From assembly GCA_947497895.1 (NCBI GenBank), contig CANMIL010000018.1:1-56568 (forward strand): a stretch of 56,568 bases of DNA, in the 5' to 3' direction. The notes under the pieces were generated by a model, which did no database searches, was not told where the DNA came from, and was given only the letters and a program-made list of their open reading frames with translations. The DNA comes from an uncultured Tenacibaculum sp. Lineage in GTDB: Bacteria > Bacteroidota > Bacteroidia > Flavobacteriales > Flavobacteriaceae. Positions 40,201 through 55,200 of this stretch are shown piece after piece. Position 1 is the first letter of the stretch. Every line of letters begins with the position of its first letter. A program made the translations under genes and the position numbers.

Positions 40201-43200
40201 TACAAATTGAAGTGCCTCGATAAATAATGCTCTCTTTTCTTTGCTTGGGAAAGAGAATAAACTTGGTAAAACATAAGGATCTCCATGGTCTTGATCACTC
40301 ATTAAATAATGGAAGTAAATTCCATCTTGCAGTGGTGATAATGGGTAGATATCCTCAATATTTGAGATTCCGCCTGGGGCTTGTGCTACCGCAGTATCGA
40401 TATCTTCTTGACTGAAGTCTAATAATGGAACCATCTCTGGTGTAATGGTATCGATACCTTCTGTAATTCCATTTGCTGGAACTTGATACATCAATTCCGA
40501 TGAAGATACATTTTGACTAATCGCTGCAATGGTAGGTTCTGAGAAAATATCTTTTACTGAGATATTAAATCCTAGCTTCTGTACTCTTGATATTAATTGA
40601 ACGACTAATAAACTGTGGCCTCCTAATTCAAAGAAGTCATCATATACTCCTACTTGTGCTACACCTAACAATTCTTGCCAAATAGCTACCAATTGTTTTT
40701 CCGTTTCATTTCTTGGTGCTACATAGTCATTGCTTGATAAATCTGAACTATCTGGTTCTGGTAAGGCTCTTCTATCTAATTTACCATTGCTTGTAAGTGG
40801 TATCTCATCCATTTCCACCCAAATCGATGGAATCATATAATCTGGTAAATGCTCCTTAAGTTCGATTTGGATAGCTTCCTTATCAAAAGTATCTTCTGAA
40901 ACTACATATCCAACCAAACGCTTGGTTCCATTGATTGTTTCTTTAGCTAGTACACAACATTGACTGATCGAACTTAAGTTTGACAAGCTGTTTTCAACCT
41001 CTCCCAATTCAATTCGATATCCTCTGATTTTAACCTGAGCATCCTTTCTTCCTACAAACTCAATGTTTCCGTCAGGTAACCATTTTACTAAATCTCCTGT
41101 TTTGTAGAGTCTATCTCCTTGTTTAAATGGATTTGGAATGAATTTTTCTTTGGTTAACTCTTCGTTGTTTAAATAACCTCTGGCTACTCCTGCTCCCCCT
41201 ACAACTAATTCTCCTTCAACTCCTACTGGAACTAAATTCATCGCTGAGTCAACAATATAAGCCTCTCTGTTTTTAATTGGCCTACCTATTGGAAGGGTTT
41301 CCTCGGTAATGTCAATAGTATATGTTGTTGAGAATGTAGTGTTCTCCGTTGGACCATATCCATTAATAATAGTTAGATCTGGATATAGTTCCTTGAGTTT
41401 ATTGGTATAGTTGAACAAAACCACATCTCCTCCAACTAACAAATAACGTAATGAAGCAAAAACACTAGCATCTTCCTCTACTACCCCATGGAACCATGAA
41501 GCGGTCATCCATAAGGTAGTAACTTCTTTTTCTTGTAATAATGTTTTAAAGCTTGCCGTATCTAATAGGGTTTCTTTCGTGGTTAATACCAGTTCTCCTC
41601 CATTAAGTAGTGTTCCCCAATATTCAATGGTGGTTGCATCAAACGAAATTGATCCTGTTGATAACCAAACCGTATCTGAATTCAAGGTGACATAATCACA
41701 ACTAGTACTTAAACTAACAATGTTTTTATGCTCTATTTGAACTCCTTTTGGTTGTCCTGTACTTCCTGAAGTATAGATCACATAGGCTAAATCGTTTGAT
41801 GAAATTGTTTTGCTTAAACTGTTTGAAGAATATGTTGAAATTAACCTATCCCAATCTTGGTCTAAAGCAATCACTGAGATGTCTTTTTTATCTGCTAGAG
41901 TTTCTTTGTTAGACTTGCTTGTCAATACCAAATTAATCGTAGCATCGCTTAACATATACTCGATACGATCTTCTGGATAACTTGGATCGATTGGTACATA
42001 AGCGCCTCCTGATTTTAGAACTCCTAAAATCGCTACAAGTAATTCCAAACTACGATCCATACAAATCCCTACAAACGAATCTGTCACTACTCCATTTTCT
42101 TGTAAATAGTTCGCTAACTGATTTGAACGTTTGTCTAGCTCCTGATATGTTAAGGTAGTTCCTTCAAAGGTAATCGCCGCTACTTTTGGTGTTTTCTTTG
42201 CCTGCTCTTCAAACAATTCCACTACAGATTTCTCTGATGGATACTTGAGTTCAGTTGCATTGAAAACTTCTAGTATTTCTGCGTTTTCTTCTTGAGATAA
42301 AATAGCTAAGTTTATAACTGGATCTTTTTCCTCTGTCTTTAATCCTTGTAATAAACTTGTTAAAGCTTCTTGCATATAAGACAATACCTTATCTGCATCA
42401 ATACTTCCTTCTATCTGAGCTGTTAATCCAAAACTCTCTCCAAAATCATCAACATTTAACGTAAATGGATAGTTCGTTCGCTCATCTCCTCCTATAACTT
42501 CTAATCCTAAATCAATAGTTTCTCCTTCTTCTACCTCCTTTGCCATATGAGAATGACGATAGTTTAATAAGGCACTAAAGAAAGATACTTCTGTAGATAT
42601 TCTACTCCAACCTTGGATGCTTGATAGTGGTGTTTGCTCGTAAGGTAGTAAATCTTGTAAGCGTCCCTTTACCTGTTGCACATATTCGAGCACACCTTCT
42701 TCTAAAGAAACATAGAATGGTAAGGTATTAATAAACATTCCTAAGGAATCTGCTGAGTTCAACGCTCCTTGTAAACGTCCTGAGAATATTGATCCAAATA
42801 AAGCATATTCTGAATGACTACATTTTCCAATAACTAGTCCATACGCTGCATGGAATAATACCGCTGGACTCATTCCTAATGAAATACTAACTTCTCTAAG
42901 TTCTTTATTTAACGCATCCGATAAAAGTACACTTGACTCTTTGATAGCTTCAGCACTAACCTTTGTATCTGATAAATTAAATGGATACGTTGGCTCTTCA
43001 ATATCTGCCAATAATCCTTGGAAATACGACTCTCCATCGTTGGTTGCTTGTGCATGAAGTGTATGACCAATAAAATCTCTATACAACACAGGAGTTGGAA
43101 GATTAGACTCATGTCCTAATAAGTACATTTGAATTTCTGCGACAACCTTCTCCAATCCAACATGATCCAAGACTAAATGATGTTGATTGATAATTAAATA

Positions 43201-46200
43201 GTAGCGATCATTATCTCCATCATCTGCAGATTTTAATTGTAATAATGGTGCATTAGCTACATCCATCCACTGATTCCCAGGAGCGGTTAACTCTTCTAAT
43301 TCAGATAAAATGTCTGTTTTTGAATCAAAGGTTAATTCTTCTAATGATAATTTAGCTTCTCGTTGTACTACTTGAACCGCTTTTGGTAAGCCTTCACTTA
43401 CAACACTAGTTCTTAAAACATCATGACGATTGACTACAAATTGTAATGCCTCGATAAATAATTGACGCTTTTCTTTGCCTTTAAATGATAGTAGATTCGA
43501 TAAAACATATGAATCTCCTTCTTCTTTATCACTCATTAAATAATGGAAATACATTCCTTCTTGTAATGGTGATAATGGATAGATATCCTCAATATTAGAA
43601 ACACCTCCTGAAATCTTTGAAACTACCCTATCAATATCTTCTTGAGTAAAGTCTAATAACGGAACCATTGATGGCACAATACGATCGATACCTTCTGTTA
43701 TTCCGTTTTCAGGAACTTGATACATTGATGCCGATGAAGATACATTTTCACTGATCGCCGCTATGGTAGGCTTTGAGAAAATATCCTTTACTGAGATATT
43801 GAATCCAATTTTTTGTACTCTTGAGATTAATTGAACCACTAGTAAACTATGGCCTCCTAATTCAAAGAAATCATCATAAACTCCAACTTGTTCTATACCC
43901 AATACATCTTGCCAAATGATAGCAATTTGTTCTTCCACTTGATTTCTCGGAGCTACATATTCTTTACTTGATAAATCTGAACTATTTGGCTCTGGTAAGG
44001 CTCTTCTATCTAATTTACCATTTGAGGTTAATGGCATCTCATCCATTTCCACCCAAATCGATGGAATCATATAATCTGGTAAATATTCACTTAATTCATT
44101 TTGAATTGCTTCCTTATCAAAAGTATCTTCTGAAACTATATACCCAACCAATCGTTTACTTCCTGTAACATCTTCTTTGGCAAGGACACAACATTGACTG
44201 ATTGAACTTAAATTTGACAAATTATTTTCGATTTCACCTAATTCAATTCGGTATCCTCGAATCTTAACCTGAGCATCTTTTCTTCCTACAAATTCAATAT
44301 TCCCATCAGGTAACCATTTTGCCAAGTCTCCTGTTTTATAAAGCTTTTCTCCTTGCTTAAATGGACTTGCTACAAACTTCTCCTTAGTTAGTTCTTCATT
44401 ATTTAAATATCCACGAGCAACTCCTGCTCCTCCTACAACTAATTCTCCTTCAACACCTACTGGTACTAGATTCATTACCGAGTCAACGATATAAGCTACT
44501 CTGTTTTTCAAAGGCTTACCGATGAGAAGGGTTTCCTCGGTAATGTCTATAGTATAGGTTGTTGAGAATGTAGTATTCTCCGTAGGTCCATATCCATTAA
44601 TAATGGTTAGCCCTGGATATAATTCTTTTATTTTATTAGTATAGTTGAATAGAACTACATCTCCTCCAACTAATAAATATCGTAATGAGGTAAAAACACC
44701 GGTATCTTCTTCTACCACTTGATGAAACCATGAAGCGGTCATCCATAAAGTAGTTACCTCTTTTTCTTGTAATAATTCTTTAAAACTGGCAGTATTTAAT
44801 AAAGTATCTTTTGTGGCTAATACTAGTTCTCCTCCATTTAATAAAGTTCCCCAATATTCTATCGTAGTCGCATCAAACGAAATTGATCCTGTTGATAACC
44901 AAACTGTGTCTGAATTCAAGGCTACATAATCACAACTTGTACTTAAACTAACAATATTTTTATGTTCTATTTGAACTCCTTTTGGTTGCCCTGTACTTCC
45001 TGAAGTATAAATAACATAAGCTAAATCACTCGGTGCAATAGTTTTACCTAAACTGCTTTCAGAATATGTTACTATTAATGTATCCCACTCTTCATCCAAA
45101 GCTACTACATTAATGCTATCTTTATTTTCTAGTATTTCCTTATTCTCTTCACTTGTCAATACTAATTCAATTGCCGCATCTTTTAACATATACTTGATAC
45201 GATCTTCTGGATAATTAGCGTCAATCGGTACATAAGCTCCTCCTGATTTTAAAACTCCTAAAATGGCTACAAGTAACTCTAAACTACGATCCATACAGAT
45301 TCCTACAAACGTATCTATGGCTACTCCATTTTCTTGTAAATAATGCGCTAATTGATTTGAACGAATATCTAATTCTTGATAGGTTAAAGTACTTCCTTCA
45401 AAGGTAATCGCTGCTGCATTTGGCGTTTTTTGAACTTGTGCTTCAAATAATTCAATAACTGATTTATTCGATGGATACGCCAACTCTGTGTCATTGAAAA
45501 CCTCTAGAATTTCTTTAGTTTCTTCTTTAGAAAGTATTGTTGTATCACCAACTTGAATTGTTTCTTCAGAGCTTAAACCTTTAACTAATTGCTCTAAAGC
45601 TTCTTTCATGTATGATTGTACTCGATTTACATCGATACTTTCATCTATTTGTGATGTTACTATGAAATCAACTCCATTATCATCAATACTCAACGTAAAT
45701 GGATAATTGGTACGCTCTTGACCTCCTATTATATCAACACCTAAATCTAAGTCTGTCCAAGCTTCTTTTTCTTCTACCCCTATTTGAGTGCGACGATAGT
45801 TTAATAAAGCACTGAATAATGGTATTTCGTTTGAAACACCACTCCAACCTTGAACACTCGACAGCGGAGTTTGCTCGTAAGACAACAATCCTGATAAGCG
45901 TTGCTTAACTGTTTCAACATAGTCTGTGATACTTCCTTCTAAAGCTATATAGAATGGTAAGGTATTGATAAATAACCCTAACGAATCCGCCGCTCCTGAT
46001 GAACCTTGTAAACGACCTGAGAATAAAGATCCAAATAAAGCATATTCTGAATTACTACATTTCCCTACAACCAATCCGTATGCCGCATGGAATAAAGTGG
46101 CTGGACTCATACCCTTTTCAATACTTACATTGCGAATCTTTTTACTTAATTCTTCTGGTAAACGAACTACTGATTCCTTTATTAATTCTCCTGTTACTTG

Positions 46201-49200
46201 AGTATTTGTTAAATCGAACGGATATGTTGGTGTATCAATACTTCCTAATAAATTCGTGAAATAAGATTGACTATCATTTGTTGCTTGTTGATGAAGTGTA
46301 TGACCAATAAACTCACGATATAATGAAGGCTCAGCTAGACTCGTTCCTTTTCCTGATAAGTAAGTCAAGATCTCAGAAATAATCATTTCCATTCCGATAT
46401 TATCCATGATTAAGTGATGTTCCAACAAAATCAGATAATAAGTACCGTTTTGTAAATCATCTGCTTTTTGCAATCCTAATAATGGAGCTTTTGAAACATC
46501 CATCCATTGATTACCTGGAGCTATTAATTCCTGTAACTGAGGCAGAACATCTTTGTCTTTATCAATCTTTAGGTTTTCTACATGAAGTTTTGCTTCTCTT
46601 TGTACAACTTGCACTGGTTTCGGTAATCCCTCACTTATTACCATTGTACGTAGCACATCATGGCGATTTACTACGAACTGTAAAGCTTCTATGAAAGAAT
46701 CACGTTTATTCGTTTCTGTAAACGATAATAAACAAGGTACTGCATAAGGATCTCCTTCTTCTTTTGTACTCATTAAGTAATGGAAGTACATTCCTTCTTG
46801 TAATGGAGATAATGGATAAATATCCTGAATGTTTGAAACTCCCCCAGAAACCTTTGTCACAATAGCGTCAATATCCTCTTGCTCAAAATCCAATAAAGGA
46901 ACCATTTCTGGCACGATACGATCTACATCTTCTGTAATTCCATTGGCTGGAACTTGATATCTTGATGATGATGATAAGCTCTCACTTATACCTGCAATTG
47001 TAGGGTTAGAGAAAATATCTTTTACCGAAATATGGTAGTCATTTTTCTGTAGTTGAGAAATTAACTGCACAACTAATAAACTGTGACCTCCTAATTCAAA
47101 GAAATTATCATAAACTCCAATCTTTTCAATTCCTAATAGTTTTTGCCAAATAATAGCTATTTGTCCTTCAGTCTCATTCCTTGCCGCTACATAAGCAGTC
47201 GTTGATAATAATGATCCGTCTGGTTCTGGTAAGGCCTTTTTATCTAATTTACCATTAGCTGTTAATGGTATTTTATCTAACTCTACCCAAAGCGTAGGTA
47301 TCATATATTCTGGTAATCTATCTTTTAAGAAGACTTCGATAGATTCTTTGTCAAACGCTTCGTTAGTTACGACATAACCTACTAAACGTTTCGCTCCTGT
47401 TATATCTGATTTCGCTAATACACAACAACTCTCAATAGTTGGTGCATCGAAAAGTACAGTCTCTACCTCCCCTAACTCAATACGATATCCACGAATTTTA
47501 ACCTGGCTATCGCCTCTTCCAATGAAATCCATATTACCATCAGGTAACCAACGAGCTAAATCTCCTGTACGATATAATAAAGTTCCTTCTTCAAATGGAT
47601 TCGGAATAAACTTTTCTTTTGTTAGTTCTTCTTTATTTAAGTATTCTTTAGCAAGACCTAAACCTCCAATATATAATTCTCCTACAACTCCAATTGGTGC
47701 TAAGTTTTTAGAAGCATCCATAATATAAAAACTCATATTATGTAATGGCTTTCCAATTGGTACTGTTACTGAATCCGATAAACTATCAATATTTTCAATC
47801 TCGTAGTACGAACTATCAATAGTTGCCTCGGTAACTCCATAACTATTTACTAATCTAAGCGTATTTCCAAATCTTTCATACAAACGCTTGAAGTCATGAA
47901 CATGGAAAATATCCGACCCTAAAACAACTTGCTTCAACCAAGAAATGTCTAAGTTTTGTTCATAGATATAATCCATTAATGGTACACCTAATGACGGAGT
48001 CGTTTCAAAAATGTTAACCTTGTGCTCTTCAATTAAGTTGTAAAGTGCTACGATATCTAAACGAAGATCTTCTGGACAAATAATCATTTGACCTCCAAAT
48101 AACAGTGACTTACAAAAATCTCCTACGAAAACATCAAAAGCAAAGCTTGCTAATTGTAATAAGCGAGTATCCCCATCAATCTCAAAAGATGTTTTCCAGC
48201 TTAAAGCAACATTGTAAACTCCTAAGTGTTTCACTGTAACTCCTTTTGGCTTCCCTGTTGTACCAGAAGTATAAATAATATAGGCTAGGTCATCAGTACT
48301 TACCTGAGCTCCTTTAGCGTTTGCAGACTCTTCTCGTATTACAGTTGCTTCTGCATCTACAATAATTTTTTGAATACTTCCAAAAGTTTTCAACAACTCA
48401 CTATCTAATTTGCTAGTGATTAAAAGGTTTAATGCAGCATCTTCAATAATGTGAGCAATACGATCAGATGGATAACTTGTATCAATTGGTACATAAGCTC
48501 TTCCTGATTTCAATACGGCTAACGTACTGATGATCATATCAATTCCTTTTGAAAGACAAATACCTACTAATTCATTAGAGTCTTGATAAATGCGGTCGAT
48601 GTAACGAGCTAGTTGATTCGATTGCTCATCTAATTCTTTATATGTTATTGAAGTGTTTCCATAAACAACGGCAACATTCGTCGGATTCTGAGCAACTTGA
48701 TCTTCGAAAAGATTAAGAATCGTTCTATTCTCTGGTAACTCTAATAAGTTAGCATTAAATGCTCCTAATAATTGATCTTTTTCTTCTGATGACAAGATAT
48801 TTAATTCTGAAACCGATACTTCTTCGTCAGACTTTAATCCTTTTATTAAGCTAGCCATGGCTTCGTACATATAAATAAGTACTCTGTCTCCATCGATACG
48901 TGTATCAATTTGGGCAATTAAACCAAAATGATCACCATAATCATCTACATCCACTGAGAATGGATAATTTGTTCGTCCTTCACCACCAACTATTGTAACT
49001 CCTAAATTCTCATTAAGTTCTTCTTTGCTTGAAGGTTCTGAAGAGTTACGGTAGTTTAATAGGGTGCTGAATAACGGTACATCATTCGAGATTCCACTCC
49101 AACTTTGAATATTTGATAAAGAGCTTTGTTCATAAGATAAAAGCTCATTTAATCTATTTTTTACTTCGGTTACATATTCTAAAACACTTCCCTTTAATTC

Positions 49201-52200
49201 AGTGAAAAATGGTAAGGTATTAATGAATAAACCTAATGAGTCTACAGAGTTAGCCGCTCCTTGTAAACGTCCTGAGAATAGTGAACCAAAAATGGCATAT
49301 TCTGAATTACTACATCTTGCTATTACAACGCCATATGCTGCATGGAATAATACTGCTGGACTTACACCTAAATTAAGACTAACGTTACGAATTTCATCAC
49401 TTAATTTACCTGTTAAAAGCATACTGTACTCCTCTATTTCGCTTCCATCTCCTTGAACATCGGACAGATTAAATGGATAAGTAGGCTCTTCAACGCTTCC
49501 TAATAATTCAGTAAAGTAAGCCTCACTATTATTAGTAGATTGTTGATGTAATGTATGTGCTATGAAATCTCTATATAATGCAGGAGTAGAAAGATTTTCT
49601 TCATTTCCTGATAAGTATTGTTCTATCTCTAAAATCACCTTCTTCAATCCGATATGATCTAATACCATATGGTGCTGATTGATTAGTAGGTAGTATGCCT
49701 TATTTTCAGGATCATCTACCGATTTCAATTTCAATAATGGCGCTTCAGAAATATCCATCCATTGATTTCCTGGTGAACGTAATATTTCTAATTCTGATAT
49801 GATATCTTTAGAAGAATCGAAAGTGATATGTTCTACTGACAATTGTACTTGCCTTTGAACTACTTGAACCGTTTTTGGTAAACCTTCACTTAAAAAACTT
49901 GTTCGTAATACATCATGACGGTTTATTACAAACTCTAAGGCTTTTATAAATGAATTACGTTGATCTTCACTTTCAAAAGACAATAAGTTAGGTAGAATGT
50001 AAGGATCTCCTTGCTCTTTATCACTCATTAAGTAATGGAAGTAGATTCCTTCTTGCAATGGCGACAATGGGTAGATGTCTTCGATATTTGCAACACCTCC
50101 AGGAATTTTTGACACCACTTTATCAATATCTTCCTGATTGAAATCCAATAATGGAACCATATCAGGTACAATACGATCGGTATCCTCTTTAATTCCATTT
50201 GCTGGAGCTTGATATACTGAAGCTTCAGAAGATACTTTTTCTGCGATTTCCGAAATAGTCGGATTTGCGAAAATATCTTTAACATCAATATGATAATTCA
50301 GTTTTTGTAGACGAGATATTAATTGAACAACCAATAAACTATGTCCCCCTAACTCAAAGAAATTATCATAAACTCCTACTTTTTCCAGTCCTAATAATTC
50401 TTGCCAGATAATTGCGATTTGTCTTTCCTTTATATTTCTAGGAGCAACATATTCTTTTGTAGATAACATGTCTCCATCTGGCTCTGGAAGTGATTTTCTA
50501 TCTAATTTACCATTTGATGTTAATGGCATTTCTTCTAATTCAATCCATATTTGAGGTACCATATATTCTGGTAGACTCTTCTTTAATTCTGATTGAATTC
50601 CTTCTTTATTTAAAGATTCATCTTTAACTATATATCCAATTAAACGTTTGTTTCCTGTACCATCTTCTTTCGCTAAAACGCAACTACTGTGAATTCCTTC
50701 AACTTTAGAAAGTACAGATTCTGTTTCTCCTAATTCAATACGGTATCCACGAATCTTAACCTGTGCATCTTTTCGTCCTATATATTCAATGGTTCCATCG
50801 GCTAGCCAACGTCCTAAATCTCCAGACTTGTATAAACGAGCGTTAACATCATCACTAAATGGATTTAATACAAAGCGTTCATTTGTTAAGTTTTCTCTAT
50901 TCAAATAACCTCTAGCAACACCACTTCCTCCAACACATAATTCACCAATAACACCCTGTGGAACTGGATTTAAATAATCATCCACGATATAACAACTCAA
51001 TGTTGGAATCGCTGTACCAATCGTACTTATTGAATTATTGATATCTGCCTCTGTAATTTCTTTGTAGGTAACATGAACCGTAGTTTCGGTAATACCATAC
51101 ATATTGATTAGTTGGCTATTTTTATACGATTGTTCCCATCTTGCTAAGTAACTTGGATTTAAAGCTTCTCCACCGAAAATAACATAACGAATAGTACTCT
51201 CATCTGTAATTGATAAGTATTGGTCTTGAAGTGTATAAAAAGAACTTGGTGTTTGGTTTAATACCGTAACTCCTTCATCAACTAATAAATTACTAAAAGC
51301 TATAGCATCTTTGGTTGTTGACTTTGGAACAATTACCAAACGACCTCCAAACAACAACGCTCCATACATTTCCCAAACTGAGAAATCAAAACAGAAAGAA
51401 TGGAATAAGGTCCAAACATCATTTGAATTAAAATCAAATAAACATTCGTCATTCATAAATAAACGAACCACATTCAAATGCTCAATTAAAACTCCTTTTG
51501 GTTTTCCTGTACTTCCTGAGGTATAAATTACATAAGCTAAATTATTTGGTGATACTACTTTTCTTAATTCTTCGGTTGAATAAGACGAAATTGTATTCCA
51601 ATCTCCATCTAAAGAAAGTATGCTCAACTCAGCTTTGTCTAATAAAACTTCTTTGCTCGCCTCATCACTTAACACCAAGGTAATTCCTGCATCCGTTAAA
51701 GTATACTCTATTCTATCTTCTGGATAAGCTGGATCTACTGGAACATATGCTCCTCCCGACTTTAAGATTCCTAGAATACCAATGATCATATCAAAGCCTC
51801 GTTCTAAACAAATACCAACCAAAGTATCTGGTTGAACTCCTTGTTCTCTTAAATAATGAGCTAACTGATTCGATCTAATATCTAAATCTTTATAGCTTAA
51901 CTCTTTTCCTTCGAATGTTAATGCAATAGCATTTGGAGTGTTTGCTACTTGCTCTGCAAATAAGTCTACGATTGTTTTCTCTGATGGATATGCTATCGAA
52001 GCATTATCCGATATTTCTAATAATTTAAGTTCTTCATCTTTTGGTAAAACAGAAATACCTGTAATTGATTTTTCAGATTTTACTCCCTCCAATAATTCAG
52101 TTAAGGCTTTCTGCATTAAATCAAACACTCTATTCGGAGCTATATTTCCACTTATCTGAGCTTCAATTTTGAAATCATTTCCATAATCATCAACACTTAA

Positions 52201-55200
52201 TGTAAAAGGATAATTTGTTCTTTCATGACCTTCGATAGCTATAATACCTAAGTTTTGAGTAAGTTCTTCTTCTCCCGAAGATTCTGTTGAATGACGATAG
52301 TTTAATAAAGCACTAAATAATGGTACATCATTAGAAATTCCACTCCATCCTTGAATATCAGCTAAAGCACTTTGCTCATATGCTAAAAACTCATTCAATC
52401 TACTCTTAACTTTATTGATGTACTCCAAAACACTGCCTTCCAATTCTGTTAAGAACGGTAAGGTGTTAATAAATAACCCTAATGAATCAGCAGCGTTTGA
52501 TGCTCCTTGTAAACGTCCTGAGAATAACGAACCAAAAATGGCATAATCACGATTACTACATTTTGCGATTACAATACCATAAGCCGCATGGAATAAAACC
52601 GCAGGACTCATCCCTATTTCATAGCTTATATTTCGTATTTCTTTACTTAAATCTTGTGGTAAGAAAGCTCCATACTCCTCAACTTCACTTCCGTCTCCTT
52701 GAACATCCGATAACTCAAACGGATACGTCGGTTCTTCAATATTTTCAAATAAATTTCTGAAATAAGATTCGCTATCGTTTGTTGCTTGTGAATGTAACGT
52801 ATGTCCAATAAAATCTCTATACAATACAGGTGTTGGAAGATTCTCTTTATTTCCTGATAAATAGTGTTCGATTTCAACAATTACTTTTTCTAATCCAATA
52901 TGATCTAGTACTAAATGGTGTTGATTTATAATCAAATAACATACATTATTATCTAAATCATCAGCCGATTTTAATTGTAATAATGGAGCATTTACAACAT
53001 CCATCCATTGATTTCCAGGTGCAGTTAGCGTCTTTAATTGCGATAAAACATCTACATTTCTTTCAAATGTTAACTCTTCAACTAATAGTCTAGCTTCTTT
53101 CAGCACTACTTGAACTGCTTTTGGTAAACCTTCACTTACAAAACATGTTCTTAATACATCATGACGGTTTACTACAAACTGTAACGCTTCAATAAAAGAT
53201 GTACGTTTCTCTTGATTTTCAAATGATAAAAGATTCGATAAAACATATGGATCTCCTTGCTCCTTATTACTCATTAAATAGTGGAAATACATTCCTTCTT
53301 GTAATGGTGATAATGGGTAGATATCTTGAATATTTGAAACTCCTCCTTTTACTTTTGAAACTAAAGCATTAATATCCTCTTGAGCAAAATCCAATAAAGG
53401 AACCATCTCAGGAACGATATAATCTGTATCCTTGGTAATTCCATTTGCCGGAACGTGATATACTGAGCCTCCTGATGATAATTTTTCAGCGATTTCAGAA
53501 ATCGTTGGGCTCGCAAAAATATCTTTAACTTCAATATGATAATTAAGCTTTTGTAAACGAGAGATTAACTGAACAACCAGTAAACTGTGTCCTCCTAGCT
53601 CGAAGAAATTGTCATAAACTCCAACTTTCTCTATCCCTAAAACATCTTGCCAAATATTCACTATTTGTGCTTCCTTTATATTTCTTGGCGCTACGTATTC
53701 TTTTGTTGATAATAATGATCCATCTGGTTCTGGTAAGGCTTTTCTATCTAGTTTACCATTTACTGTTAATGGCATTGCTTCTAACTCAACCCATAATCCA
53801 GGAACCATGTATTCTGGAAGAACCTCTTTTAATTCATTTTGAATTTTTTCTTTATCAAATTCTCCATTTGAAACTACATAAGCAACCAAACGTTTGCTAC
53901 CAATGCTATCTTCTTTAGCTAGTACACAACATTGACTGATGCTTTCTAATAATGATAACGCATTCTCAATCTCTCCTAATTCAATTCTGTATCCACGAAT
54001 CTTAACTTGATTATCTTTTCTTCCGATGTATTCAATTGTTCCATCAGCTAACCATCGAGCTAAATCTCCTGTTTTATAGATTCGATCACCTTTCTTAAAT
54101 GGATTTGGAATGAACTTCTCATTGGTTAGTTCTTCCTTGTTTAAATATCCTCTAGCTACCTGAACTCCTCCAATACATAATTCTCCCGCAACTCCGATTG
54201 GAGCTAAATTCATTGAATCATCTAGTACGTATAAACTTGTATTAGCAACTGGGCGTCCGATTAACACATTGTCGATTTGTTTGTGTAGTGGAACTGGCCA
54301 ATAACTTACATCAATCGCTGCTTCGGTTGGTCCGTATAAATTGTGTAATTCCGTTCCTGTAAACTTCTCATTAAATAAGGCTACATGATCTACCTGTAAA
54401 GCTTCTCCACTACAAATTACACGACGCAAAGAAGAACAATCTCCTTTTTCTATTTCTTCCAAAAACACTCTTAACATCGATGGTACAAAGTGCATCGTTG
54501 TAACCTTGTGTTCTTCTATAATTTCTTTTAAGTAACGAGCATCTTTATGGCCTTCTGGCTTAGCAAATACTAATTTCGAACCACAAATTGCTCCCCATAA
54601 TAATTCCCATACCGATACATCAAAACTGAAAGTCGTTTTTTGTAGAATAGTATCCTCTGAGGTTAATTGGTATTCTGATTGAGTCCATAACAAACGGTTC
54701 ACAATACCATTGTGCTGGTTCATTACTCCTTTTGGCTTTCCTGTACTTCCTGAAGTATAGATTACATAGGCCAAGTTCTCTGGAGATACTACTGACGTTA
54801 AAACATCTTTAGAATAATTCGCTATCGTTTCCCACTCGCTATCTAAAGCTATAGAGATTACTCCTTCTCTTTCTTCTAATACTTCTGAAATAACTTTTTC
54901 ACTGGTCAATACCAATTTGATATCAGCATCGGTTAGCATATACTCGATACGATCTTCTGGATATTCTGGATCAATCGGCACATACGCTCCTCCTGATTTC
55001 AAGATTCCTAAAATGCTTACTAGCATTTCAATACTTCTTTCAATACAAATACCAACTAAAGTATCTGTCTGAACTCCTTGCTCTCGTAAATAATGTCCTA
55101 GTTGATTCGAACGCTCATCTAACTCTGCAAAGGTCAATACTTCATTTTCATAAACAACTGCAACAGCTTCTGGTGTTTTAGCTACTTGCTCTGCAAATAA

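Noticed and set aside
42909..43112. Short minus-strand frames inside subunit 1 (42909-43112, 50028-50288, 52647-52880)
   Set aside because: They lie in another frame of C-domain sequence, within an uninterrupted long frame.
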